NCBI GenBank assembly: GCA_018398765.1
Contig: JAHBMJ010005809.1
Span: forward strand, 5,886 to 64,832
Direction: 5' to 3'
DNA: 58,947 bases
Source of the DNA: Chromera velia
Taxonomy: Eukaryota > Sar > Chromeraceae
Numbering within the stretch: the stretch's first letter is position 1; every line of letters starts with the position of its first letter. Below the pieces are notes generated by a model. That model ran no database searches, was not told where the DNA came from, and worked only from the letters and a program-made list of their open reading frames with translations. Shown piece after piece: positions 44,204 through 55,720 of the stretch. The translations under genes were made by a program, and so were the position numbers.

Positions 44204-45609
44204 GGCAGGCAGAAAGGGGAGGAAACGAGACACCCTTGCCGTTTGCGGGGGCGACTTTTCAAAGACAAAACGTCAACAGTGCCTAAGGGAACCGCGAAAA
44301 GAAGGAAGAAGAAGAAGACAAGGAAAGGAATGAAAGCTCTCCAGTCTTTCAATCATTCGTGAATGAAAGTGAAAGAGGCAGCCACAGTCGAACCCCCGCA
44401 CAGACGCAACCAATACCGAATCCATTCCCACCCACCAAAGCTCCCCTAACTCTCCTCGCCTTTCTGACGCACGCACACACCTTTTTGGCCACAACCTTAA
44501 TCGCTTCCCTCGAGTCCAGCATGGCCTCCCTCAGGTCCTCCCGGAAGCGCTCGTCAGCGTACCGTTTTCCCGTCAGAAAGCCTCGCCTGCCGCTTATGGT
44601 CGCCGGGAAGAAGGGGAAGGCAGAAGGGGATGCGACCTTCTCTTTCTCTTTCTGTTCTTCCTTCTTTCTCATGACATGGTTAAGTGCCTCTGTCTGTTTT
44701 TCCTTCTCTCGCATAAAATGGTTCAAAGCGTCTGGAACCCATGAGAACGGAGGGGGCATTTGGTGCCCCCCCTCGTGTGTCTCTGAGAGGGTGCGTGCCC
44801 AACTCAACAGACACAGAAGGAGACGGAAGAAGTGGGGGGACTGGGAAGCCGCACACTTCGCATAAATACTCTTATACACATCCGACGGATTATTGAAGGA
44901 AATGGAAAAGCTCATTGATGGAAGGCCTGGAGTGAGTTGCCATCTTACACATGGGATGGGCCCCGGCACGACTTCAACTTTCGTCCACGTAGGAGGCCCC
45001 GATCGTCTAACATGGGCCGCAAAGTCCTCGCACGTCTTTAGTGCCAGCTTTTCGTGTGCCTTCCTCCCGTATACTTCCCTGAAGACTGCAAGTGCCTTCG
45101 CGGCCGTGAGTGCTCTCCCGCTCAGTCTGGTATCTCGAAGCAAAAAGAGGCTCTCGAGGTCCTCGAACTTCAAGATCTCTTGGAGCCACGCAGAGGATGT
45201 GTCCACAAATAAGTTGAGCTCCAAGGCACCCCCAGTGATCATGCCGCACACCAGAGGCCCATAGGGAATGGGGACGCAAAAGACCTTCCACTTTCCCACG
45301 ACTTCTGCAGTCGTTCACGCACAGTGAAGAAGAGACAAGTGACACTACCAGCACGCATGAAAAAGAAGGGACAAAATGGAGCCAGCTCAAGATTTCAATG
45401 ATCAGCTGACCTGCGATTTCATCGTATTGGAGTTGGAGCTTGACTGCAGTGTCAAAGTCCAAAATCCCCTCTCCCAGCAACGCCCCCATCTGCCTGTCGA
45501 TCAAGTCCCGTGCCGCACTCTTTTTGGTTATTTCCGCTCCTGTAGGAAATTCCGGAGGAGCGGGAGACGGTGCAGAACACCGCCGTGAGATGTCTGAAAG
45601 ACCGGCCAT
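40936..45609 (-). CDS. Eight-exon gene, about 894 aa, function unknown
   Basis: Exons, minus strand: 45609-45411, 45304-44481, 44000-43941, 43478-43439, 43318-43094, 42975-42943, 42679-41999, 41558-40936 (TGA). Introns are GT-AG with donors GTCAGC, GTGTGT, GTGAGT, GTGTGT, GTAGGT, GTGTGT, GTCAGT, and all phases agree (2685 coding bases). The ATG at 45609 has an excellent context (GCCATGGCC). The N-terminal 280 residues look globular (SAWLQEILKFEDLESLFLLRD; PCVRWQLTPGLPSMSFSISF). A charged Glu/Lys segment follows, then GPGILSVDQLENRDG and FQRAERILRALVREEERD. The C-terminal exon is Pro-, then Lys/Glu-rich. Membrane segments are not evident. I recognise no family. The 33-base exon at 42975 is the least certain. 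The (CA)n and (GA)n tracts lie in introns. Confidence 0.65.
41562..41615. repeat. (CA)n-(GA)n microsatellite in the last intron
   Basis: It abuts the acceptor of the final exon. On the coding strand, the GT/CT-rich tract serves as the polypyrimidine-like stretch before GTGTGTGCAG. Confidence 0.85.
42828..42872. repeat. (GA)n microsatellite
   Basis: Simple dinucleotide tract inside an intron of the 894-aa gene. Confidence 0.85.
44168..44212. repeat. (GACA)n microsatellite
   Basis: About ten GACA units, with further GACAGACA words at 43744-43770 and 44030, within an intron of the 894-aa gene. Confidence 0.85.
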
Positions 45610-45739
45610 GGCGTGTGCAGAGAGACAGCAGGAGAGAGGAGCAAACAACTGCAACTCGGATATCAGAATGAGCAGCCGTCTCGTCTCCTCTGAGGAAAAT
45701 GGGCTGGCTGTGTCTCTCCTCCTGCGTCCTCCTGACACT

Positions 45740-46554
45740 TTAGTTCAAAGGAGCACTTCCAAGTAGAAACGGTAAATTATCCCTCTCAGTAATAGTAAGC
45801 TCACTGGTGACCCACGGCGACTTCATTGGCACTCTTGAAGCCTGTACGATCTCGATCGGGAATTCTCGAGAAGCTTCGTGTACAAGGCCCGCGGCCCTTT
45901 CGAACCTAGCTAGCTGAGCTAAGGCCGCATGGTCGGACCCCATGCCACACGTACAACTGCAAGCTTACCGAAGGCCTCGAATGCAAAGTGCATGTTAGGA
46001 AGAGATCTGACTCAACTACTCAGTAGGGAGCCACGGGGGGAGTGTTCCTCTGCTAGTGCTGGCGGTATGTCATAATAATAGCTGCGGTACATAGCGCCGA
46101 TGATAGCGGTACAAGCTGCGTAACAAGCAAATACAGTAGAATAGAGGCGGTCCGACGACTGAGATTCTAGTATACTCTAATCTGATAGTAACTCAATCAA
46201 TCAATCAACTGAGAGTAAAACGTGCAAAACTCTAAAATCTAAGTGAAATTAAAACACTAAATTTCAAAACTAAACAAAATTCAGACAAACCGCCTCAATT
46301 AATTCAATTAATGAACTTTAAGTAACTTTAAGATTGTAACAATAAAAAACTGATTTATTAAATTTAAAATCTGTATAAATTTGTATGAATAACAATCACT
46401 CACTATCACTGACGATTACTCACCATATATCGCAAGCCAGCGAAGAACACACTGCTCTACTGACGTTCTCACGTCAACAAAGCTTAATCAGGCTTCAATA
46501 AATCTAAATAAAATACTAATTCATATCTCACCTAGTATTTCACTCCCTCACTAT
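45740..46554. other. AT-rich intergenic, no gene seen
   Basis: Upstream region of the minus-strand gene starting at 45609. No supported frame and no recognisable promoter motif. Confidence 0.6.
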
Positions 46555-47375
46555 TTCGCTCATTCGCCCACTCACTCACTTACTTACTGGTTTTTTCACC
46601 CAGTGATACCCAGTGATCTTTTTCTTTTCTGACTCGCTCTCCCCCTCACTGTTTTGCTCGCTCGCCCACTCACTTCCTGACTCGTTCTTTAATTCGCTGA
46701 CTTTTTCTCTCTCCTCACTTTTTTATTCTCCCACTGTCTCACTCACTCACTCACTCACTCACTCACTTACACTCACTCACTGTTTCGCTCGCTCGCTCGC
46801 TCACTCACTTCCTCACTCGTTCTTTCACTCACTGACCTTCTCACTCTATCAGTCGCTCACTCCCCTTCCAATTCACTCGCTCTCTCAAACACCCATCCAT
46901 TCTTCCACTTACTTACACACTCACTCACGCACAACTCACTCACTGAGTCAGACTCGCTCATTCACCACTCACCCACCCAACCAACCAATCGCTCTTCCAC
47001 TCACTTACACACCCACTCACCCACCCACCCAGTCTTCCACTCACTTACACACCCACCCACCCAGTCTTCCACATCCATTTTCTGATTCACTGCTTCTGCA
47101 CACATACGCTTTCGCCTGCGCTCACTGCCCAGTGTGAACTCCCATGTCAACCACTCCGGCCATTCACTCAAGCTCTCCTCAGACACACGCCTCTCACCCT
47201 TTCCCCAACCTGTCTCTGTGCTTTCGCCTTTTTCCTTTCTCAGTACTCTGCCATCTTGTACTCACTTACACACCCACCCACCCAGTCTTCCACTCTCTTA
47301 CGCACTCGCACAGCTCTTGTCTCGCTCACCTACAATTCACTTCCTGACTCATTCACTCACACTCATGTACTCATT
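46555..47375. repeat. Long degenerate (TCAC)n satellite-like tract
   Basis: About 800 bases dominated by CTCACTCACT and CACCCACCCA words with interruptions. It is open in one plus frame (46613-47137), but the translation is only Ser/His/Leu/Thr repeats, so I do not call it coding. Confidence 0.85.
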
Positions 47376-48158
47376 TTCCCGCAGCATTTGATCGGTCGCT
47401 CGTAAGGTGGATTTCAAAAATATATTGAAAAAAAAGAAGAATCAAGATGAGGGAGTTCATGCACAGGCGCAAGGAAAAAGCATTCTGGCGGATGAATTCT
47501 GAAAAACACGGGAGAGATGATGCGAGTGAGGGTCGATCCACTTACAGTGGGGATGGACGAGTGTTGGCAGATTAGTTTAGTTTCATTCCAGTCGCAGCCG
47601 TATGATGGTTAAGCAAGGAAACGCGGCATCAATTCTGTCGATATGGCTTCATATTGATAGAGAAAAAGATCGGTTGGAGAGTTGATCAATGAAGGGAACG
47701 CCTCCTTTGGGAATGTCCTTTCGACCCCTCTCTCTCAATTATTCCGCTAACGTTCGCTTAATTGATCTGACATGATCCATCAGTCTCCATCGACACGAAT
47801 TAATTCACCCCCCGTCGTCCCCCTTCCGCCAGCCGTGGTGGAAGAAGGACGGGAGAAAAAGGAGCGGAGTCCCAGAGGTCTCTCTCAATCGCCTGCCACC
47901 AATCGGCTGTGTGAGTAGGAGCGCTATGAATCATCGTCCCTACTTCCTATTTTACCGTCTCCTCCCTCTACCCTCCTCACCTCTCCTAACCCCTTTCCGA
48001 GCGAAGTCACCTCGCAAACAAAAGACCGACGACAAACAATTTCTGACCCCCCCCATGCTGCCTGTGCTCACAAAAAACACATGCAGTGTTCAGGCCCACA
48101 ACCAACAAACAGGGCTCAAGGCACTAACCAATGATCCCGTCTCTCCTCTCCTCTCTTC
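47376..48158. other. Intergenic, no confident gene
   Basis: A plus-strand frame at 47911-48378 overlaps the minus-strand gene and looks like its shadow. The stretch may include a further exon of the minus-strand gene at 48159. Confidence 0.5.
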
Positions 48159-48632
48159 TCACCGTTGCTGTGGCTGTGCCTGGGAGAATGTGGTCCCGAA
48201 AGTTTCTCTCATCGACGCTGCAGAGGGGCCTGTGGGGGATCTCGGTGCCTGGCCTTGGCCTGGGGGGTTCGTCTTGTTCATGGACGGTGCGGGTGGCTGC
48301 ACGGAGATCGTCGGGTTGCCCTCACCAAACACCCCCGCTGCCTGCTCCTGCTTCTGTTTTTCTAATCCCTGTCTGTGAATTTCGGCTTCTGCGTCTCTCT
48401 GATTCTTAAATAACCATGGAGCGTTCCTGCTCAGTGCGTCTTCATAGGGGCCGTCGTTTGTTAAGTGTTGGCGGGCGTCTGCCACTTGGGGTATAGTGAA
48501 GAGGCCCGTGACGAAGTCTCCAGTGCACTTCTTCCAGTCGGCCCTGGATTCCTGGTCTCGGATCTCCGCGTCGTCATCGTCAGAGTACTTCGCAAAGTAA
48601 TTGGCAGGAAGAGCGGAACAGCAATCTCCCAT
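48159..48632 (-). CDS. Small acidic/Gln-rich protein with an N-terminal MGDCC lipidation signal (157 aa)
   Basis: The ATG at 48632 follows an acceptor-like CATCTTCCAG, so a 5' noncoding exon is likely. The start MGDCCSAL fits N-myristoylation at Gly2 with palmitoylation at Cys4/Cys5, suggesting membrane attachment. An acidic run (SDDDDAEIRDQE) follows, a helical middle (IPQVADARQHL, NAPWLFKNQRDAEAEIHRQG), and a Pro/Gln/Ser-rich tail. The stop TGA overlaps a possible donor (CG/GTGAGA). Splicing from there to an acceptor near 48060 (GTGAGCACAG) would add about 18 residues, so the C-terminus is uncertain. It is divergent from the nitrate transporter gene. No family is recognised. Confidence 0.55.
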   Translation of the reverse strand: MGDCCSALPANYFAKYSDDDDAEIRDQESRADWKKCTGDFVTGLFTIPQVADARQHLTNDGPYEDALSRNAPWLFKNQRDAEAEIHRQGLEKQKQEQAAGVFGEGNPTISVQPPAPSMNKTNPPGQGQAPRSPTGPSAASMRETFGTTFSQAQPQQR

Positions 48633-48954
48633 TGTGTGCTGGAAGATGAGCGGTACAGTTTGTTCAATCGAAAAGTCGACACAAATCCAAATCAAAGCGG
48701 TACGTCTGTCAGCAGTGTTGTACGAATCTTTCTGACTGCAGCCTCCTGCAACGGTCGCTGTCACCAGCCTGTTGTCTAGCGATGAATTGCTGTCCAAATA
48801 GTCTGATCCGCCATGACAAACAGCTTATTAATGGTGGATGTTTCTTTTTCGTCGGTATACAGGTGTTGTTTCATGAAGCAACTCATAGCTAGCTTGCAAC
48901 TCATTGCAACTCTGCGCCGAGCCAATTTCTTTTGCATGGACTTCCTTGGCAATG

Positions 48955-48990
48955 GCATGCCGTTGAAGGCATGCATATGCATGCATGCAG
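48955..48990. promoter_or_regulatory. TGCATGCA motifs between the divergent genes
   Basis: Two overlapping copies at 48978 and 48982, with GCATGC words at 48955 and 48969, lie about 470 bases upstream of the nitrate transporter ATG and 350 bases upstream of the MGDCC gene. Confidence 0.4.
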
Positions 48991-49455
48991 ATTCAAAAGG
49001 GGACCGTGGCCCCCGCCAAATTCTATACCAAATTCATTTCGCTTTCAGGGCCCAACATTGCGGGGCAGGACCGTGTCACCGTGGTCCCCGCAAAGATCAG
49101 CTTGGAGGGCCCTTACATGAAAGTTTACTGGTAAAAAGCTCATTTCCATGGTTGTTCGCACGAAGGCGGTGATGAACTTTCCGGGGGCACGCATGGCATC
49201 GCATGGCCGTGCGTCTCCGGCAAAATTCCTCGCTTCGCGAAAAACGCTTTTTTCACCTTTTTGAAGGAAGACATTTCTGTTTTCCCCCTTCTCTCACTGC
49301 TCCGAATCTGAGTTGATCCGAAGTGTACAACACAGTTCTGGTGCAGTTTCCAGTGGTTTTGCGTGTAACATACAAAGACTCGCTGTCTGCTTGCTCGTTG
49401 TGTCGGTTTCACTTGTCTCCTTCTTGTCCCAACCAAGCTTGATCTCTTTTTCGAA

Positions 49456-51633
49456 ATGGGTGCCAATCTCGGTCTTTTCGGCAAGCCCGATGTTGACGCA
49501 GTCGGGCGGGCCAAGCAGATGAAGTTCTTCTCCTTTGCGAAGCCCCACATGAGGGGGTTCCACTTCTCATGGTCCTGTTTCTTTCTGGCGTTCCTCACAT
49601 GGTTCTCCATCCCTGCTCTTTCCAACTGGATTTTGATCAATCCTAAGGACCCGACCAATCCCGGTTCCCTCAACCTGGTGAACCGAAAAGAGTTTGCGAC
49701 GTCGAACATTCTGAATGTTGGGTCCACTATTGCTATGCGTGTCCTCATCGGACCCGTGTGCGATCACGTCGGACCGAGACTGGCGATGGTTGGGCTGATG
49801 CTCTGCGGTGCCATCCCTATTTGCTTCTTCGGTCTTGTGAACACTGCAATTGGTCTCTTCGTCCTTCGCTTCTTCGTTGGTGTCATCGGTGCCACCTTCG
49901 TCCCCTGCCAGTACTGGACCACTCTCATGTTCTCCCCCACTACCGTGGGCACTGCAAACGCCTTCGCTGGTGGATGGTCAGTCTCGCCCTCTTACTTTGG
50001 GACATGGGGGGGATCGTCTCGGTTTTGCACCTGATTTTGGAAATGCGTTCTCTGCTGCTTGTCACAACTACTCTCCAGTCTGTTTTTCTGTCTTATCTGC
50101 TTTTCGACGTGCTTCGACTTTCTCCTCTGCAGTTTGCTTTTTCCCGTCTTTTTCTTTGCTGACGTCTCTTCCTGCCTCCCTGACTGTGTGTGCAGGGGTA
50201 ACCTGGGAGGAGGAGCAACCTTCATCATCATGCCTCTCATCTTCAGAGCATTCAGAAGCGGTCTGGATCTCCAGAGCGCGATCACTTGGTCCTTCGTGGT
50301 TCCTGGTGTCGTCACCATCTCCTGGGCTCTGACCACCTACTTCTTCAGTGTTGACTGTCCCCAGGGGAAGTACAAGGACAGAATCCGCCCTGGTGAGACT
50401 GCCGAGGAGGCCCGTGAGCGCATCGCTGCCTCTCAGATCAACCTTCCTCAGATGAACTCCCAGACCTCCGTCGTCTCCATGCCCGCCGCCAGAAAGGAAG
50501 AATCCGTCCTCGCCTCCCTGTGGGATTCCATCAAGGACGTCTTCTCCCACCAGAACACCATCATCCTCATCATCCAGTACGGAGGATGCTTCGGTGTCGA
50601 GCTGACGGTCAACAGTTTCCTTGCCGCCTACTTCTTCCAGGACTTCTACATCAAGGGCAGCAAACCCCCCGTCCATCAAATCTCCCCCGACGAAAATGAG
50701 GCGAGACAGGTTGCCTCTACCATCGCGGCCTGCTTCGGTCTGATGAACCTCTTCGCCCGTGCTCTGGGAGGCATTTTCTCCGACTTCATGAACAAGCACC
50801 TCAACATGTCCGGACGTCTCATTGCTCACATGCTCTGCCTGACACTGGAGGCCGTCTTCCTCCTGGTCAGTCCTTCGGTCGGGCGGAAGTCTGGCGGGCA
50901 TTCATCGAGGAAATTCAAAAACCTGTTTGTTCTCCCCGTCGTTTTTGCTCTCTCTTGTTGAAGGTTTCTCTGTCGTGTCTATACCTGGTGACTCCTGAAG
51001 GCTTCTTGAGGCGGAGCCTGTCGTTTCGCTTTGCCCCTTTCCATCTCTCTGTGGGCCTGTCGTTCAGATCTTCTCTGTTCCGCAAATGAGGCCTCTTGCT
51101 CTCCCCCTCCTCCCTCCCCTCCCCCTGTGTGTATGCAGATCTTTTCCTTCCAGACGGAGATCTGGACTGCTCTCGGCGTCGTGATCGTCTTCTCCCTCTT
51201 CGTCCAGATGTCTGAGGGAACCTCTTACGGCATTGTGCCCTATGTGTCCAAGAAGCACACCGGTGTGGTTGCAGGACTTGTCGGTGCTGGAGGAAACCTC
51301 GGAGCCGTCTGTCTCGGCATAGCCTTCCGACAAATGCCGGACCGATGGGACTTTGCCTTCCGCATCGTCGCCTTCTTCGTGTTTGCCTGCGCCGCTCTCA
51401 CCCCCCTCCTGTACATTCAGGGACAGTTCATCGTCCCCACCAAGCGCACCTACGAGGCCGTCAGGGACGAGAGGGAACGTCTTGCCAACAAGCCCCACTA
51501 CGGTCACGCCACCCAGCCCAAGGACATCTCCGTCTCCGACGGCGACCACGCCACCCTCCCCGGAGGAACTGAGAGCATGGAGGCCGGAGGGGTTTCTCCT
51601 GGAGAGTCGCGCCCCGCCTCTGTTGCTCACTAA
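49456..51633 (+). CDS. NRT2: High-affinity nitrate/nitrite transporter, MFS family (561 aa)
   Basis: Exons 49456-49976, 50196-50865 and 51139-51633 (TAA) join with phases 2 and 0, with donor GTCAGT at both introns and acceptors TGTGTGCAG and TATGCAG. The protein has about twelve hydrophobic segments. Diagnostic motifs: RVLIGPVCDHVGPR (the MFS loop 2-3 motif), FVPCQYWTT, and the nitrate signature AGGW-GNLGGG, which is split by intron 1. LGGIFSDFMNK is the second MFS loop motif, and GLVGAGGNLGAV is the second nitrate signature. A hydrophilic tail of about 60 residues carries Ser/Thr/Pro. It would import nitrate by proton symport across the plasma membrane, feeding nitrate reduction. The loop between helices 6 and 7 is long and polar. 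The frame is intact and no decay is seen, unlike the neighbouring repeats. Confidence 0.93.
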
Positions 51634-53673
51634 GCGCGTGCCCCGTGCATGTGAGAAGAGGGGTAGACGATCTATGAGTGCGCTGAGTGTTCGTTGGTCA
51701 TGTGGGGATCTGTCAGTATGTGTGCCTTGTGATGTTTTTTCGGCTTGTTGAGCGACAGACCAGAACACCCTGTTGCTTGTGTGTAAATTACCTGTCGTGA
51801 CTTCAGTCAGATTGCGTGTCTTTTGCCGTATTTTTTGGAGTCTGTCCTAAACGAAGAAAGGGACAAGAAGAAAATGGAAGGGCTGGTCCTTGTTCTGTTG
51901 TTTTCCCCCCCTCCATCCTCTTTGACTCTCTTCCTGCCCAGTGAGAGAGTGAAGGGAAAGGACGGAAGCGCAGATTGAAACCAGACCCCCTAATTTCAAC
52001 CGACCGACTGGAAGAAAAGGAAAAAGTGAGGAGAACATCTCTGTTACGAGGTCGGCAAATCGTGGTGGGCTTTCTGCCCACACGTGCGCTTGATCTATTT
52101 TTTGCGATCTTTCTTCAAGTAAGACAAAACAATGACTGTTAGCAGTCACGATCCTCCTGCAGAAGTGCGAAACCTTCTGTTGTCAGTTGGTATTTTTGCC
52201 GAAATCGAAAGAAGTATTTTTGGCAGACAGCGAGCAATGTTGTGAGGATGTATTTATCGAAGGGACAAGATGACGGCTTATTTTTGCCATGCATGCTTCT
52301 TGTGTGTAAAAATCTCTTTTTTCCGACATGAGTGACTTGCTTTATGCCTATGAATGAATAAATGTGTGGAAGGAAGAAAACCCTGCGCGACTGCACGAGC
52401 ATGTGCAGTTCGAGTTCTTGTGGGGAAAGGAAAGGGTGATCCATCCAAGGACTTCCTTGAGAGAGAACCAGAAGAAACGAACGGACACCCATGCAGGGGA
52501 ATAAAGTTGTATTGCTCTGCCTTCTTCTTGCTCCCCTTCTTGCTTGTCTCCTTCGTTCTACTCCTGACTCGTTCTTGTGGCGTGGTACTGTCGAGCAGCA
52601 AGCGCTTGCTTGCTCGTTCGCTTTCGGTATAGAGTGGTGGTGTGGTGTATGGTCTGGCTTTGACTCCATGCCGACTCAGAGACAGACAACAGCCATCCAC
52701 GGGGTCGGTCGTATACACTCATGCAGACAAAGTCAATCCAACAGAAAGCCGTATTCCCCATCTGTTTCTTTCGAGTCATCAATCACACAGTCACCTCAGA
52801 TAGCCGTCTTCGCATCAAAGCGTCACGGTCGGCCGCTGGTTTTGTCCTTCAGGGCTGCAGCCTGCATGTGCGAGCAGGATCAATCCATCGACACGCAGAT
52901 CAACCAACAAAGAGAAAGTCAGCTAGTTAGGAAGAAAAGTGCTTTGTGGCCGTCTCGCTTGCAGTTGGTGTGTCCTTCCGAGCCGTATTGTTGTATCATT
53001 GTTCGAGAAATCCTACAGTGAGAGCGTCTTCTTTTTTTCCCGGAGTCATGCACCTGACTCTCGATCGAGGCACCTGAGGCGCATACATTCACTCAAGCCT
53101 GTCAGAGTCCTTTCAAAGTCATTGATCGAGCAGTAAGAATATGTATGGCCAAAGTTGGTGTGTCCGTCAGGATGCGAGACATGTGCCTGCTGCTGATGGC
53201 TTCTGCTGCATGCAGAAGTAGCTTCATGCGCTTCGCACAGCATGCATGCAGTGTTCCAACTGCTCTAGAAATAACCTTAGCCAGTATAGTACCCGAGGTA
53301 TCACAGCTAGCATCACATGCAGACTAGATCACAGATCATATTGCAGTTCAGCAGCATGCAGCTTACAACCCAGCTTGCAACCTAGCACAAGTGTTGATTT
53401 CAATTCTGTAGAAGCCCAGCTCTAGGCCTAGCTAGAAGCATTATCTTACGTACAGTTTTTAACATTTTATATAGGAGAGGATAGGACAGGATTAATGTAT
53501 GTAATTTTTTATAGTCGATTAATATACACTGAAACTATAATGTGACACAATTCAAATTGTGACACAATACCCTCTACATTAGTACTACTACTAGTGACAC
53601 CTAGAGTGACACAAATAATTATGTCATAATAGGTGTGATGAAATAGTTGGAGTAACTTAGGTGTGATGACTCA
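51634..53673. other. Downstream region of the transporter gene, no confident gene
   Basis: Minus-strand frames here (51803-52669) lack domains. A TGCATGCA motif lies at 53243, with several GCATGC and GCTTGCA words at 53200-53400. AT-rich beyond 53450. Confidence 0.5.
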
Positions 53674-53695
53674 AGAAATAATATGGGTTAATCTG
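53674..53695. repeat. 22-base direct repeat, left copy
   Basis: Identical to 54145-54166 (AATAATATGGGTTAATCTG core). The second copy lies at the far end of the copia 3' LTR, so this may be a relic LTR terminus. Confidence 0.5.
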
Positions 53696-53956
53696 TAGTG
53701 ACCATGTTTGATTTGATTTGATTTGAGGTAGGGCTTAAGCTTAAATCAAATATCCAGTCAGGGAGGACCTAGTGTTTAAAGACCTATCAAATACGATCAA
53801 ATATTTGATCAATATGACTTTCAACCTCAAATATAAAGGTCCCGAAAAAACTTTTGCAAGTACCGATCCGTCACGCATGCTGATTCAAATGAAAAAACCT
53901 AAATCTTGATGGTTTACTCTAAAAAAAAAAAACGTTTTGAGCTGCCCTTCCCCCCC

Positions 53957-53957
53957 T

Positions 53958-54006
<49 letters not shown>

Positions 54007-54030
54007 TTTTCTTTCTCTCTTTCTCTCTGA
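53957..54030. repeat. (CT)n microsatellite
   Basis: Nearly pure CT with a few CTTT interruptions. Confidence 0.9.
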
Positions 54031-54146
54031 CCGCCAAGTCTTTATCGGGTTTGTCGATGAAGAGAGGGAAGACGAGCTTCCCGTCCGTTGCGGACATTTG
54101 CACAGCCTACTCTAAACCTCCTTTACTCTCACTGACGTCGTACCAG

Positions 54147-54377
54147 AAATAATATGGGTTAATCTGGATAACTATCAGACACACGGACTCTCATATGCAA
54201 GGTCCTTACGACTACTAAGAGACTAACATTACGACAAGGTACAACAATCCTTCTGTGTCTTGCAGGTATCTGTATCATATGATTGATAATACAGATCCTA
54301 TGAGGATGACGTCAGATTCAGTCACTCCTGGCACCCCTGACATCTCCATTCTGAGACTGTCATGAATCTAACTCACA
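54147..54377 (-). repeat. Copia 3' LTR (about 230 bp)
   Basis: The start is set by the purine tract at about 54378-54391. The far end is placed near the 22-base repeat (54145-54166) and is approximate. Confidence 0.5.
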
Positions 54378-54631
54378 ACTCACCCCCTCATGACAGGTGA
54401 ACGATCCACACTTCAATCATAGATCGATTGACCAAAAGCAATAGGCTTGGTGAGTGCATTGGCTGCCTGAGTCTGACGAGGGATCCAAACAACGCTGGCA
54501 GACAATTGTTTGCATCTCTGAATGCATCAGTCGAGAACATGTTGCATCCCCGTATCTGAATCTGCCACCCCCGATCTAAACTGATCATGCAAAGGGTTAC
54601 AGTCAATTAAGAACTGTACGGGCATGTCTTT

Positions 54632-55720
54632 CTAAAAATTCCGGCCAAAAAAAATCAGTTGAGGCATACGCTTGAGGCACTGCTCAAACCCAACTAATTC
54701 TAAAGTTGTGGAGCTACCCAGCTTGACGGTCGAATGCATCGAACGCCATGCGAAAATGTTGAACAATTCATCTCCTGGCTTCCAGGCATGATCAACCAGA
54801 AGAGCAATCCATGCATGTCTTCCTTCGTATGTGTCTTTCTCATGAGAAGAATCAATGAAGACAACCATCTTGAGAAGAGGAGAGCGAGACAGACGGTGGA
54901 AATTCAGACCTTCTGGATCTTTCTTGATTTCGTGCAGGATTCTGACAGCAATCGCAAGATGCTTGTGGGTCGGTGTCTTCCCATAGCGAGAAAGAACATC
55001 GTACCACACACGACGGAAAGGAGAAAGACGTCCCCTCCAACCTAGACACCCGATCACACTGCTGTAGATATCTTTCAGAGACAGATCTGGTTGTTCACCT
55101 TCCTGCAGATGAAAATCCTTTTCTTTACATGAAGACGTGCCCCCCACTCCTCTCCAAGGGATCTTGTATTCTCTGAACAGTTTGTCTGTGTCCACCCCCT
55201 CAAGATACGAGGACATCGAGACTCTGCACTCCCCTTTGTCTCCTTCAAAGTCCATTCCCGCATACTTGAATTTGTATGAAGCCATGTCAAGCCTCGTCAT
55301 TTTCCTAAACTCCATCTCCCCCTGCAGATGTCGCATCACCCTCTCAACCTGCCCAAAAGCAATCAGGCCAAAAACGTTATCGATCCAATTGATGAGAACA
55401 TTCTTCTCTTTATCAACTGTAATCCCCAACTCCATTCTCTCAAACCCTGCCCACCCCGTTGTCCCAACCCACTTGTTGTTAAAAAGTTTGGACGAGACAG
55501 GCATGCCGTAAAGACCGTGAACGACCTCCCAAATCTGTCCAGGCAAGAGAGATCTGACGTACTCTTTCACTTTCTCCCACTTCTCGGGCTTCATGTCTGG
55601 ATAAGGGCACACGTCTGGGATCGGAGGCATCCACGCAGGCATGCACGCGTAGACTCTCTCTACATTCGTGTCAGTAGACTGAAGGAACGCCCCCTTCACA
55701 TCCCCCACAAAAATTTATAA
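54632..55720 (-). pseudogene. pol: Copia reverse transcriptase and RNase H; decayed
   Basis: The frame begins in GDVKGAFLQ, the first catalytic Asp box of copia reverse transcriptase. It continues with LYGMPVSSKLFNNKW (the usual LYGLKQA-type motif) and WIDNVFGL where YVDD is expected, so the second catalytic Asp is Asn, a G-to-A type change. GCLGWRGRLSPFRRVW and VVFIDSSHEKDTYEGRHAW match the connection and RNase H region. A TAA at 55717-55715 lies in frame just upstream (AL-stop-IFVGDVKG). The copy cannot be active. Confidence 0.8.

Noticed and set aside
44168-44212. CRISPR-like or satellite array of GACA units
   Set aside because: A simple tetranucleotide microsatellite without spacers, in an intron of a eukaryotic gene.
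45880-45955. tRNA-like words (TAGCTCAGCTAG and GGTTCGAA) on the minus strand
   Set aside because: No anticodon arm or acceptor stem fits between and around them, and the T-arm stem does not pair.
46613-47137. A 174-codon Ser/His/Leu-rich frame
   Set aside because: It is the translation of a degenerate TCAC repeat, without a domain or codon signal.
50068-51768. Minus-strand frames of 234-277 codons over the nitrate transporter
   Set aside because: Antisense shadows of a strongly supported MFS gene.
52139-52718. Minus-strand frames of 146-176 codons downstream of the transporter
   Set aside because: No motifs, overlapping frames of similar length, and no splice or start context, so not called as genes.
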